The position numbers and the translations under genes are program-made. Positions 36,901-51,500 of a DNA stretch of 64,000 nt are shown in pieces. The notes under the pieces were generated by a model. It did not search any database. It was given only the letters and a program-made list of their open reading frames with translations, and was not told the DNA's origin. Origin of the DNA: Rhyacophila brunnea (lineage: Eukaryota > Arthropoda > Insecta > Trichoptera > Rhyacophilidae); the NCBI GenBank assembly GCA_022495005.1, contig JAGYXB010000560.1, positions 248,001-312,000 on the forward strand. Reading direction: 5' to 3'. Positions within the stretch are counted from its first letter, which is position 1; every line of letters starts with the position of its first letter.

Positions 36901-39900
36901 GATTTGGCCTCCTCCACAACCGCTCTCCACTCACTCCGGTCTCTCGCCACATTTCTCCAGTTACCGGGTCTTCCTATATGAAGCCAGACCACTTCTACGG
37001 CGTCAGCCCATCTCCTTCTTGGACGGCCTCTGGGTCTCTTCCGTTGGGGTAGCCACTTCGTCATGATCTTTGGCACTCTAACTTCAGGCATTCTCTCCAC
37101 ATGTCCCGCCCATCGTAGTCTTTGGGACTTACAGTAGTGATTGTTTGCTGTTCAATCAGCTCTTCCAACTCATTTTTATTCTGTAGTTCCCATTTTCCAA
37201 CGTAGGTCCAAATATCCTGCGGAGTATTTTGCACTCGAAGACAGCTAATTTGTTTTCCTCATTTTCAGTTAAGCACCAAGTCTCACAGCCATAAGTGACC
37301 ATTGGCCTTATAATTGTTTTATAAATTAGAAGTTTACTTCTTCGGCTTAGAATTTTCGACCCCACCAGTCGCTTGCAGGCATGCCAGCATTTATTCCCGG
37401 AGATAAGGCGGATTTTTATCTCCTCTGCTGTCTTATTTTGGGTATTTAGGCTGGATCCGAGATACGTGAACTTGTCCACCTCTTCATATGCATGTTGTCC
37501 TATGTCTATATTCTGCAGCGGTACCTGATCGCGTGTGCTGACCATATACTTAGTTTTTGTCTGGTTTATTTGCAGCCCAGCGTTTTCTGCTTTTATTTTC
37601 ATAGTGCCACCATGGTCGATCATCCTCTGTTTGAATCTGCTTGTAACTACTATGTCGTCAGCATAAGCGCACATCTGCGTTGTACTGTTGTCTACCCATC
37701 CTCTTATGTTGGTTTCACGAGCTATGGATTCCACCACAAGGTTAAATACCATAGTGGATAGCGCATCTCCTTGTCTCACACCTGATTCGATTGAATTGAA
37801 GCTTTCAGTTTGCTCATTTTGCACAGTGACAACTGCTTGAGTATCCGTCAGTGTGGTTTTTATTAGCTTTACTAGTTTTAAGGGAATTCCCAGTATTTTT
37901 AGGCTTTGCAGCATCTTATCCCTATTCATGCTGTCGAAAGCTTGTTTAAAATCAATAAACAGGTGGTGGAGTGTAAGGTTGTGTTCGTGCGCTTTCTCCA
38001 TAGTTTGCCTCATGAGATGGATGTGATCTATGCTGGATCTATTTGGTCGGAAGCCGCATTGGTATTCTCCCAGGATTTCCTCACCATAGATCATTAACCT
38101 GCTATACAGTACAGATGAGAAAACTTTATAAGCTGTGTTTAGAATTGTGATCCCTCTGTAGTTATCGCACATTGTTTTGTCTCCCTTTTTCAGAATAGGC
38201 ACGATTATACCCATCTTCCATTCCTAAGGTAGAATTTCTTTTTCGCAAATATTGAGAATTATCTTGTGGATATTTGCTTCCAGTGTTGGGCCACCACTCT
38301 TTATCAGCTCGGCTGTTATCCTGTCGGTTCCAGGTGCTTTATTGTTTTTCAGCGTTCTTATGCTCTTCTTACTTCAGGTAGAGTAGGCTCATCAATAAAT
38401 TCCTCAGCAGTATGGTACAATACTTCTTCCGTTTCCTCATGACCATTACTATAAGCCTGATTTAAAAGTGTTGTGAAATAGCCTTTCCATCTTTCCATAA
38501 TGTCCTCCTTTTCGATCAGCATTTGTTCTTCACTATCCTTACAGGAGTTTAATCTGGGTTGATAGGATTTCGTTAGATTTCGAAGAGTCTTGTAAAATTT
38601 TCTGGGATCTTTGACATTCCATGTCTTGGAGTATTCTTTTGAGCATCATTGGCTTTTTCTCTCGACAGAGCTTTGTTGCAGTTTTTCTCTTTTCTTTATA
38701 AGTTTCGTAATTTTGGCGCATCTCCCTTTGTAGGCATTTCTTCCTTGCTTAATTTTTTTCAAATAGTGCTTGCCTGCAATCATCATCAAACCATCCTGCA
38801 TCTATTTTTGCTTTGTTTTCCCCATAATTTCTGTGGCACTCGTGATAATACAGTTTTTTGTATTTTCCTATTCCACATTCACATCATCGGTTATTAAAGT
38901 CATTTTTAAGTTTGTTTCTATAGATTCCTGGTATTTATCAAAATTTCTTCATCCTTCAATTTTTCAGCTTTCCATATAGTTCTTCTCTGGCCTTCTTTTT
39001 TCAGTATTAGGGAGATTTTTTGTTTTAATTTTGCTCTCACCAGGAAGTGATCAGAATCGCAATTGGCTCCTCTGCAGACGCGCACATCCTCCACTGTTGT
39101 CGCTCTTCTTTTCGATATAAGAATGTGATCTATTTGGTTGCATGTATTACTTCCAGGTATTTTCCAGGTTCTTTTGTGGATATTTTTATGTTTAAACCAT
39201 GTACCACTAATTATTAAATTATTTGCAGCCGCTAAAAAGCATAGACGTTCACCATTATCGCTTGTCGTTTCATGCAAACTGTGCTGCCCAGCAATTTTTT
39301 TAAATGCTTCCTCTTTTCCAATTTTTGCATTGAAGTCTCCCAAGATAATTAGAGCATCATATGGGGAGACTTTTTCGCAGGCTCTCTGCAGATCTTCATA
39401 GAATATATCTTTAATTTCCTCGGTCGCATCGTCAGCTGGGGCATAAACGTTGTTGAACGTAATATTGAAAAGTGTACCTTTCAGTTTAAGTTTACATAAT
39501 CTCTCACTAATTGGCTCAAATCCTAGTACTGCCCTGCGCATATCAGAGCTGATTAAGAACCCAGTTCCATAGCGACCCTGCGTACTTGCAGATCCACTGT
39601 AATACAAAGTGTAGTTTCTCTTGTTTATGATACCTGCGCCCTCCCATCTTATTTCCTGCAATGCAGTTACGCTCATTTTATAATTATGCAATTCAATTGC
39701 AACCTCCTCCATCTATCCATAGTGCGTACGTTATATAATATTATTATAAGATAAGATTTAAAAGCTAAAAAATTAAATACTATTTATTAATTTCTGCTTT
39801 AGTGGTCCGCGAAATATTTACCCTATATTCACAGGTCCGCATGTGTAAAAAGGTTGGGAAATACAATTCAATAGGACACTGCAAAACCGCAAATCAAAAT

Positions 39901-42900
39901 ATCAATAAAATTGGTCAAGTAACTCTGAGATCAGATATTAATTGATAGTCAGAACTCTAAGGCATTAATAAAAAATGACTAAGCGAAAGGTCAGAGGTGT
40001 TGATGTGGTGGCATTTTATAATTTTATTCTAGTCATTGTACAATAATAACAATAATATTATTTGCAAGAGAGCATTTTATATTCGCTTGTATGAAGGTAA
40101 AGCCAATAGGTACTGGATGTCTGAATACTAGACTATATCGGACTATAAATAGTACAAAATACATCTGAGAAGAGTTATGTTTCGGGAATTTCCCGACGAA
40201 AATTCTTGAGAAATTTTTGAGATTCTCCATCCCAAATCTCGAGAATTGAAATTTTTAACATTTCGGGAAATCCCAGATCCCGCGAATGTTTTCTCGGGAT
40301 TCGGGATTTCTTTATTATCAGATTTAATATTAATTGAAAAAAACAATTATTCTCTATGAAAAAAGTAGACAAAAAATACAAAACGTTCAAAGACTGAACG
40401 GGGGATAAGGGGGGACATGCTCTGCGTAGGTCAAAATGGAGCTTCGTCAAATTTGGGATCACAGAGATTATCAATATAATTTTTTATCGTAAATATTTCA
40501 CTATAATAATGACGATATAAATTATACTGATGGTTTTATAAATGCGTTTAAAAATTAATAAATGTAAAAAATCTTAACACCACTGCACATTTATGTACTG
40601 AAATATGACTATATTCTAAAACATTAGAGCGAGAGGTTTAAAAGAATACTATTTTATGTAATAAAAATACTTTATGCAGCCATCAAATGTTTAAAATAAA
40701 TATAAAGAATAATAAGGCTTCAAAATTATATAAATAGATTATATACAACGCTTAAGGTATGTCCAAAATCATGCTTTGAAAATAGAAAAAAAGCTCAATT
40801 TTGACCCACGCTGAGCACGCCTGCCCTTTCAAAATGGGCGCAATTTTTCAACATCAGGGAATTTTGTCTCAAAAGCGTACGCGATTGTCAGACGCAGTCA
40901 TTGACAGTCTGTGTTTTTTGAAATTCTATTTTTAATGTTTAAATTATTTTTGTTTTCCTACTTCTATTTTGTTTGTCTTCTACTTAAATAAAAAAAGTCA
41001 TAATTTTTTGGAATTTGTCTTACGCTGATTTTAAGATTTTTCTAGATTTTTTTAATTCTCTCGATATCTAGAGAATTCTTTTCTGGAAATCCCGAATCTT
41101 GAGATTGAGATTTTCTCGGAAAAACCCAACTCTACATCTGAGATAAACACTGTCTAGCAGTCGTTATAGACTAGAGGAAATAATTATTTATCTTAATGTT
41201 TTTCCAGGGTGATGCCGGTATTGGTATCCAAGGTCTGCCTGGACCAATAGGGCCAGTCGGACCTCCAGGACTTACTGGAGTCGCGGGAGTTAAAGGCGAT
41301 TCGGGAATGGTAGGACCCATGGGATCACCTGGTCCTTTAGGCATGAAGGTAATATTGATACAAACATCCTTTTTTATTGTGCTAACTGTCAATTCATCGT
41401 GGAACTGCATTGTATTATTAATTCATTTAATAAAACGCAAAATTATATTTGGAATGAAAATATAAATAATATTATATTCTTTTTTAAATAAAAAAACTTG
41501 TAGAAATTAATATTATTTATATTTTCATTTCTTGTAAAATTGAATTCTACCAAGTAAATGCTAACTCAATTAATATTGTTAGAGGGATAATGGAATGTAT
41601 TGGTAGATTATTTTTGTCGCCTTTTGAATTTGTTTGGTAAATACCTGTTTTATAAATATTATTCAGTTGAAAATGTCCCTCTACGGCGGACGAAACCGGT
41701 CCAAATTTATTTATTATAATTGGAAGAACTACTAAAAAAATTTGCGTTTTATTAAATTAATCAATATTAAAATACCCTTTATTAATATCATAACAAAAGC
41801 AAAAATAGTCGAGCATCGTATGGGTGAGGGAAAAATACCTAGTTCACGCTAAACATCAAAATTTTTTAAGAGCAACCAAGTTGAAATTCTTAATGTGTTT
41901 ATGTCATTTGCTTTTACTGCAATGTATTTATCGACTTATTAAATTCCGAACTAAATGTAAAGAATTATTTTTCAAGGGTGAACAAGGTTTACAAGGGCTT
42001 CAGGGGGCATCTGGAATCCCTGGACCACAAGGGCCTCAGGGAGCACAAAGCGCACCTGGACCACCTGGACCACCAGGGCCTGTAGGAGTAACTGGACCAC
42101 AGGGAGGACAGGGACCACCAGGACCTCAGGGAGCACAAAGCCCACCTGGGCCACCTGGACCGCCAGGGCCTGTTGGAGCAATTGGACCGCAAGGAGGACA
42201 GGGACCACCAGGGCCTCTGGGAGCGCAAGGACCTCCTGGACCACCAGGACCTCAGGGAGCACAAAGCCCACCTGGACCGCCAGGGCCTGTCGGAGCAATT
42301 GGACCGCAAGGAGGACAGGGACCACCAGGGCCTCTGGGAGCGCAAGGACCTCCCGGACCACAGGTAATAACTTTTATAAAAAGTAAATGTCAATACAACT
42401 AACGAGAATACCAAAATTCTACCACACATATACGAATGCTTGTAACTATGACTGGTGGTAACCGTAGATTGCGGACTGTATTTCTCATACTGTTTGAATG
42501 GGATGTTTACACACTCTGCGTAGTCTGTGCCGAAGTTGAAAAGTCTCCGTTCTTACCCCGTAGGTACCTACATTATCTTACCCCCTTAGAGAGAAATAGA
42601 AAATTTAAAATAATATTTTAGTAAGAAGCTTAATTGTTAAACTAATAATATAAGACAAAAAAGGACATCTGATTTTATGAAGTGTGAAATATTAAAATGA
42701 CATATTTTTTGTATTTAACAAAACTTAAAATGTAGGAAGTCTATAATGTAAATAAAAAAGCTATATCAGCAAGATATTGCGTAAGAATAGCGCAATCTGA
42801 AAGGTGACAAATCAATGAAAGAATAAAAATTGAAATAATTGACATGATTCAGCAGGAAAAAGGGTACCATGATATCTTTACAAATTATTGTGTTTTATTT

Positions 42901-45900
42901 TCCAGGGAATTCCAGGAGCAGCCGGCCCACCAGGAGTGAATGGTACGTACTGTAGAAACGTGTTATTATGTTTACGTACGCAATAAAAAACCCAGTTTTT
43001 AATATTAATGATACAGCTGCGTAAAGACCTTAACAGCTAATGAAATCAAATGTGTATTTAATTATGCAGCAAATTATGTTCCGCTATAATATATAAAAAT
43101 AATATATTGCATAAGACATACAAGACGATTTCTTGTATTCCTAGGTGCAGTCCTATTCCCAATGACTCAATGTTCAAAGTTCTTTTTTTCTGCCACTACA
43201 ACCCGGGGTGGTCCTTTGCCACCTCAATCAGACTCTTCCAATCTGCTTTTATTCTCCAGCTGATTACTTACAGCGCCCGCAAGTCCTTCTGTAGGGCATC
43301 AATTCACCAAAAACAGAACATGACAGAACAGAACGGTGACAAAACAGAACATGACAAAACAGAACAGTGACAAAACAGAACAGTCAGGGGAAAATAAAAC
43401 ATTCATTTTTGTGAAATCTATTTAATAATTAAATACTTATATAAACAAGTAATATTTTAAATATTTTCAATTTTTAAGTGAAATCATCAACTTTACTGTA
43501 TTAGGTATAATATATACATTTTTTACAAAACCGTTATTTTTAAAATAATGCATTTTTTTATTTAGTAGGTATAGAGAATTTCCAATCTTGGCATGCCATG
43601 TATACAGTTGATAAAACATGCTGGGTGCTTTATCAAATGTTCCGTCTCCATAAACGACATCTTAGCTTGATTCTGAGAGCTTTCTGGGTCATCAACTCCC
43701 GTATCATGCGAAATTTTATACACTATATATAAAGAAAATGCATTATTTTCAAAATAACGGTTTTTTAAACTAATGTATAAGTATTGATACCTACTGAAGA
43801 ACTCGCGTGAGATGATCGGCTTCGTTCCTTGTACTTTGGTGATGAGAGGGAGACATTTCAGGGGTTTGTGTTACATGTTATAGGTCAGCAAAAAGTGTCA
43901 AATGATTAACACGAACATAGATTTGTTAACCCTAAAAACGCGATTTTTTTTGTACTTATTCCACTTTTAATAATCTGGACCGTTTTCGTCCGCCTCAGAG
44001 AGACATTTTCAACTGAATACTCTTTATAAAATAGACATTTATCAAAACAAATTCAAAAGGCGACACAAATAATCAGCCAATACATTGAATTATCCATCCA
44101 ATAATACTTTGTCAATAACAATTAAATTAAAATTAATGAAATTGGATAATAATATTTCATACCTATACAAGACAAAGACATTAAAAAATTTTTCTAAATT
44201 ATTAAGATAAAACAAAATATGAAGCTACTGAAGTACTTACAATAACACATTTCAATATATCACCAAACAATTTTTTTTGATTAATAATTCATTTATAAAA
44301 TTTACATTAAAAAATTAACAATATAAGGCACTTGATGGACAAACGAATGTGAACGAAAATATGAGTAAAAAATAAAATAATTAAAAAAATAATATAACAT
44401 AATAAATAATGTACGAGTACAATCTATAAATTTATGTTAAATCAACAAGGCAATCCATAAAATTGTAAAGGATACAATAACGGAGATGACAGATGGAACA
44501 CAATTCAATTGAACATTTAACAAAATATTAGAATTAGGTAAAAATATTATAATTCTATAAAGATTATTCAGTTGAACAATTTGTTGAACAAACAATTTAT
44601 TTGGGTAGGCATAAACTCATAACAATTAATTAAAAATACAACATAATAAATGAAGTCAAATAAAACCACTATGTGCACATAAAGTGTACTTAGTTGACTA
44701 TCACTCTGTCATGGTATACCAATAAAATATTCCTACCTAGTGGTGACATAGATATCCAGCTTAATTTTGGTGGGATTTTTAAATTGTATAAAAAAGTTAA
44801 TGTTATCATTCATTTTCTGAACGTTCTGATTGGCTGTCATCCACTGCAGGTGCTTTGGTATAACCCTGAATGGTTTTTGAAGCTGAGAGACTATTGTATC
44901 TGCTATGAAAATCCTCCGGAATGATAGAACGGAACTTTGCGACAAAACTTTAGTAAATCATTCTTTTTTACCTGATTGGTATATTTTTAGTATACAATTT
45001 TTTAAATTTCTGCTGGTCGATTTGAGTACTTTCCCCTTCCATACGATAAAATTTGTTTATATTGGCCTTAATATTCCAGGTTCATCCTTCAAATACTTCA
45101 AAATTTTTACGAGAAGTCAATTCACAGTATCTCCTTCGGTATTTTTTGACCGTTTATAATATTTATCGAACAATAATTCACGTATATCAAAGAAACTATC
45201 ATATTTAAGTTTTGTTACGTTATATTCAGAACTTCTTTGATTGTCATTTTTCTAAGATCGTGCTAGCTTAAAAAATGATATCAAATCTTGCATTGTGTAA
45301 ACTGGGATATATTTTTTTTGCATTTTCAATGGCACTATGCGTCGTATCTACCTCCATATACGAATGACCGCTCTCTAAAAATGTATTTTCTATCACTTGA
45401 ATGCGACTCGTTTGAACCACACAGGTACTGAGAAGGGCCGCAACATGCTGGTTGTGATTTTGGCTTCCGCATGTGTCTGAAAATAGTAACACTTCAGTCA
45501 CATTCTGCGGCAAATTAACCAAATATTTATAGAGAAATGATCCAATCACAGAACTTCTCCTTTTCCCGTTAAAATCGGTCCAGCAATAACAAAATGCTGA
45601 ATTAGGAGATGCGGATTCATAAATTTACCAGGTTATATGAAGACAATTTTCGGGTGTAATACATTAGGCTAACGTCTGATGAAGGAATTTGGAGAACCGA
45701 CTGCAAATCAAAATAAAAATTTAAATTTGTGATCACTAGATAGTCTTTGTTTATCAATAGTCTTAGCAGTATACCATTCTGCTTTTCTCTTCATGTGGAC
45801 ATCATACGATGGTTGCACTTACATTTTTTGTGTTCCAGAGGAGGGGCCCGAGTGCAGGGCACTAGGGGCAGCCCATGCTGGTGCGCCTCTCTATTATGGT

Positions 45901-48516
45901 AGAACCAATACGAAACTCGATCGATCTATTGATGAAATAACTCTAATTAATCGTGAAATAAATCTAAATATTCGTGAAATAACTCTAAATATTCGTGAAA
46001 TAACTCTGAGTATAAATGGATGGGGTTTAAAAGTAAGGGCGCTTAAGATCGCCTACGGCGCCATTTCTATGGGGATCGCCGCCTACGCTGCTAGTGCGTG
46101 GTGCTTTCGTATCCCAAAAATGTCAAACTTAGAACACTCTTTTATGCGGATAGCGGAGCGCGCTGCTTTCCATTACCAATGCCTACTGAACAGCTTCTAG
46201 AAACGCGCTCCCGGTACTGGCTGGCATTTTCCCACTAAATCTGCACATACAGGTCAGCAACGCGTCAACGATGCTCTTCAAAGACGAGGAGGCCGTTGTT
46301 GGTGACTTTCACCTTGCCCCACCTCCTCGGCTTGTTGCTGAAAAAATAGCCTTGTTGAAGCGGACAATACGTCTCATGACGCATGACGCGGCGTGGAAGA
46401 CCTGGCAGCGACGGTGGGATGAATCAACCAAGGTCCGACACACATAAATGTTTTTTTCAAATATTAAATGACGATTGGAGATAACCAAATATCTAACTCC
46501 TGACAGTCACACCAGTCAAATTGTGACTGGACATGGTTAGTTCGCTGGCAAGCTCTTTGAGCTTGGACTTGTAAGCCGTCCGACATGTCCATGCGGAGGG
46601 GGAATTCAGGATGCCAACCACATCCTCTGGGAATGTCTTAAAATGTACTCCGAACGGTAGGAGATGCTCAGGTCGGTCCAACTAGCTGTTGGGCCCATCG
46701 AGCCGTCCGATTTGGTTAATACTAAGGCCAATTATCTTGCATTTTAAAAAATTGCGGCGTGTTACTGCGAGCGTGAAGATCCCTTCACATAATTTTGCTG
46801 TCCGTATGATCAGCTTTATTATTTTTGTTATATACCTATACACTAGAATCATTTTTTATTTTTATAATTTCCTTTTGCTCTTCTTTCCCCGGCACTTTGC
46901 ATTAGAAAGTAAAGTCAGTCAGAGCTCACTTTGAGCATAGCAACCTTAGTCCTGGGTATCTTCTCCTATGGCATTCCCGGCCTAAAACTGAATTAGATGC
47001 TTCACATCGCCAAAGTAGGGCCACGTGATACGCTCGATTAAGACCGAGTGTGGTGCGTGGCGGGTTTTGGATTAGAGGGCTTAACTTCAATGGCTTGTAA
47101 ATCTGCGGGGTTGCATATAGTGATTTTTTTTTAAATTAAATTTTTGAGGCGGAATTAGAGACATTCTTTCGGGATGGTATATTTGGTGATAGTATATACC
47201 TAATAAACAGCTGATAATTTCACTTAAAAATTGAAAAATTTTTAAATATTAAATATTTATATATATTTCGTTTATAAATTTAAGTTTTTTATTCTTATTT
47301 AATTAAGAAATCGATTCTACAAAAATGAATGTTTTATTTTTCCACTGGTTGTTCTGTTTTGTCATGTTCTGTTTTGTCACTGTTCTGTTTTGCCACGTTC
47401 TGTTTTGTCCGGTTACCACCAATGTCGTAGTCTTCCTGCACTTTTTTTTTTAAAGAACGGTTTTCCTTCTGCGAAGCTATTCTGTATACAAGACAGCTAT
47501 CGACGGCTGTGATAAATATTATCACTTTATCTTATGTATCTATTGATACAATATTATATACAATTACGATAACAAAAAAACCATGAAAGTCTCAAGCAAT
47601 ATAATAAAACAATAAGTGAAACTATAGTACCTACCTACCTACACGTCATTATAGTACTGACCTGAAATCCATAAAATGCATTGTTCCACTGAATTTAAAA
47701 TCTTTAGGCCAGTTCCTTAACTACTGCGATAATTATTTGTAAGCATTGTACGGACGGTTTAACGAGCCTATACATTTTGTATGAACGCACCGCACAACCA
47801 TTTTTGAGCCAGCTTTACATAATTATAATTATTTATTGGTGGATCTCGTAGTCCAGTGCGTAAGGCGCTGGCCTTTCCTCTGAGGGCTCCGTGTTCATCA
47901 TCAATCAAATAATATATTTATGTGATTTTCTATAAAGCCTGGGTGCAACTTTTGAGAGCAGCTGTGATTTTGTACGAATCAGAAGATGTAGTCGCTTTAT
48001 TAGAAAGTATCGACATCTTAGTTTAAAAAAATAATCGAAACATAACTATTGTAATACTTTTCGTAATGGCAATTTATCACAGAGAAAAAATTTTCATTAG
48101 GGTGCTTCTAAATCACAAAAAAGATAATACAGCGCCACAGACCTTCACGTATCCAAATACGGTTACATGTAAGTTGTACGTGTGCAGTTCATCGTGGAAC
48201 ACGTTATACGAACACGAATAAGTGTCCTGCGGTGAACTGTTTACGTACAAATTACCGGATACGTCTCAATACACCACTAGACTAGGTTTCGTGAACATGT
48301 TATAATTATTCTCAGGAGAGATGGTGTGTGTGTCAATTCGTCAAAGTCGATTTTCGGTTTTGGTATTTGACGATTTAAGGTGTCCGAAAATAAATATTAA
48401 AATAGGTAATTACTAAAAAGGTACTACCTTACGAATTTGCAAATGGTTTGAAGCTAAATAATTACAAGATAAAAAGAACTTTTTATATACAACGTTTTTA
48501 AATTTTCTGTTGAATT

Positions 48517-48556
<40 letters not shown>

Positions 48557-51500
48557 TTTTATTTATTTATAAAAAAAAGAGTATTACGGCATTACAGCTT
48601 TTGGCCAATGCGCCATAATACATACAAATATATAAAAATATCTTAATTACAAATAACAACTAATATGACAAGAAAGTGGAAAAGACAGCATGTGTAAATA
48701 TTAAAGAAATATGATAATATATACAATTATAAATTTATCCTATTTAAAACGTCTACAAACATTATATAATTAATAAAAAACAAATCAACCTTTATGGTGC
48801 CATCAAATAAGCTAATTGCACGATACACAGCATCATGAAACATAACATCTGTCCTGCGACGAGGTATCTTGAAGACCGTGGAGCTACGAGTGATATTGGT
48901 GGGAACATGAAAATTAATATTTGCCAGTATATACGGATTGTAAATGAACCCACGAAGAAGTAAAAAGAAATGCTTTAAAAGAACAATCACTCTTCGGGTA
49001 GACAGGGATTGCATTGATAGCATACCCAGAAGAAAACGAGTCGGGAAATTCATTTTATTGTCATTATCATAAGGAAAGAACCCGTATGTTCTTAAGTAGA
49101 GAAATCTAAGAAATCTATTGTGGACTCGATCCAGCTTAATTGTGTGCATGAACCTATTAGGACTCCAAATAATGCTGGCATATTCAAGAATACTCAACAC
49201 AAATGATACGTATAATGTACGTAGCACTCGGACGTTTTCGAATGATTTTGAAACCCTCATAACAAAACCAAGCATTTTGCTAGATCTAGTACTGATGTTA
49301 CAATATGTTCAAGCTTGTACTTGATATGAAGTAAATAAAAAACAAATATAGAATACTGAAATGTCATCTTGACACATTATTTTGATTTCCATAGTAAGAC
49401 ACGTATATATTAATAATTTAGTTGCTATGACCACCCCCTTAGCAACCAATAATAGTCTTTTACTTTTTACGGATTTTTCTGAAATAACTTTTCATACAAA
49501 ACAGAATTAACTGCAAATGAATTCAATTCTGCTTAAATATGGCTAAAATTATTAAAAGAATTCATTGGCATCGAGTTCTGATATATTCCAAATGTTTCAA
49601 ATGTCGGGAAGTTAGTTGAAAATCGATTGCAAGATTTGTACTGGACAAACAACTACCGGACAAACAAGAATTCGAGCTAATAAAAACGTTGTAAAATAGA
49701 AGCGACGGGTTCCGTGAATAAACAGAACGGTGAAAAAACAGAACAACAATCTCCTATATATTATTATCCTAAGAGATTTTGGAAAATTCACTAACAGCTC
49801 ATTTAAGCGACATTTTATTGTTATTTTTACATCTTCACTTCAAAATGTGCGCTACCGATTCATCTACCGTTTGAATTGACCACATTTCAGAAATTTTCAA
49901 TGATTTTACAGGTACGTGACGTTTATATCCGATATTTTCTTACATACCATATACGATTCGCCATATTTCATTTAACGTACAGCAGAATGACGTCTTCGTC
50001 GCTTAAGACCTTCTAATCCTTTAATTGACAAACGAATTCGATTATTTTTATTCAAATATCGTAATGTAGGCATTGGCGCACTTTTTTCCGGTGAAAAAAC
50101 CATAATTTTGGTACAATTCACTACGTAAATAAAAATCTGACAGGCGCGTCCGCTACTGTCCCCCATATCATAGATAACGTGATATTCCAAATTTGATTTT
50201 TTTAAATACTTCTTTGTGGCTGTTCACACACTATTTTTTTTATTGAATAATTACCTAGGCTACTAATTTCCATAGATCAGATGGTCATATTAAACAAACA
50301 AAGTTGCCATTGCAAACAATAAAAGAAATTAATACGAATTGTTATAGTCATCAAAATGTGTGATATTGTATAATACGAGTATCTACCTATTTTTATCGTC
50401 CTATCATCATCAATCTTGACCTATCCACTGCTGGATGAAGGCCTCCTCAGCCTTATTCTACTCCTTACTTACACATGAATTGTTATATTTATCAAAATCA
50501 GTGATATTATATTATTATCTACCTATCTATATATAATGCCATTATTATCACGAGCCTCAATAAATCCACTGCTAGATGAAGGCCTCTCTACGTTGACTGT
50601 ATTCTTGACAGTATTGAATTTCTAATGCTATCTATCTACATATTCATATCGTCATCATAATCATCATCATCATCAACCAGGATCAATCCACTGCTGGATG
50701 AAGAGTTCCGCAACCTGATTCTACTACTATTGGTTTAACAAATTTGTGATATTATACATATTTCTATCCATCTTATCATCATCGACTTGAACCAATCCAC
50801 TGCTGGATAATGGCCTCCCTAGCCCGAATCTACTCCTTTCTGTCATATGAATTGCTGTATTTATCAAAATCAGTGATACTATATTTATCTACAAATTCAT
50901 ATTGTTATCATCATCATCATCAACCAGGATCAATCCTCTGCTTAATAAAGACCTCCATAGACTGATTCTACTCCTTTTTGTCATATGAATTTCTGTATTT
51001 ATTAAAATCGGTTATATTATATTTATCTACATATTCATATCGTCATCATCATCACACCGACCTGAACCAATACACTGCTTAATAAAGACCTCCCTAGCCT
51101 GATTTTACTCCGTTCTGTCATATGAATCCCTGTATTTATAAAAATCGGTGATATTATATTTATCAGCATATTGATATCATCATCATCATCATCATCATCA
51201 ACCAGGATTAATCCACTGCTTAATAAAGACTTCCGTAGCCTGATTCTACTCCTTTCTGTCAAATGAATTTCTGTATTTATCAAAATCGGTGATATTATAT
51301 TTATCTACATATTCATATCGTCATTATCATTATTATCATCATCGACCTGAACCAATCCACTGCTTAATAAAGACCTCTTTAGCCTGATTTTACTCCTTTC
51401 TCTCATATGAATTGCTGTATTTCTCAAAATCGGTGATATTATATTTATCTACATATTCATATCGTCATCATCATCATCATCGACCTGAACCAATCCACTG

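Larger units (their letters stand above)
36871..39729 (-). mobile_element. RTE-type LINE, 5'-truncated, in intron 10 of copy 2
   Basis: Flanked by the 5-bp duplication gttat (36866-36870 and 39730-39734). The copy 1 intron shows the uninterrupted site (tctgttatacattataata near 11930). The element lies on the minus strand with endonuclease, then linker, then reverse transcriptase and the basic C-terminal end. Frameshifts separate the three open parts, so it is dead. It was inserted after the gene duplication, because copy 1 lacks it. Confidence 0.85.
43306..47424. mobile_element. 4.1-kb TIR transposon with iterated ACAAAACAGAAC termini
   Basis: The left end carries four to five repeats of tgacaaaacagaaca; the right end carries the complement (tgttctgttttgtca) and finishes ccggttacc. 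Further inward, about 100 bp still match in inverted orientation (gtgaaatcatca / tgataatttcac). Copy 1 shows the uninterrupted site. Transposase relics lie at 44733-45620 (minus) and an R1-type LINE fragment at 45830-46900. End fragments also occur at 15515 and 54420-54590. Confidence 0.72.

Noticed and set aside
41972..42429. Long minus-strand open frames over exon 12 (129 and 146 codons), and similarly at 13339-13687
   Set aside because: They are antisense to the GC-rich Gly-X-Y repeats, where stops are rare in all frames; their Val/Leu/Ala- or Arg/Ser-rich products fit no protein and the sense frame explains the sequence.
45793..46200. Separate host gene of 135 codons
   Set aside because: The second half reads as the end of an R1-type LINE and the first half contains short repeated INIREITL-type units; decayed retroelement, not a host gene.
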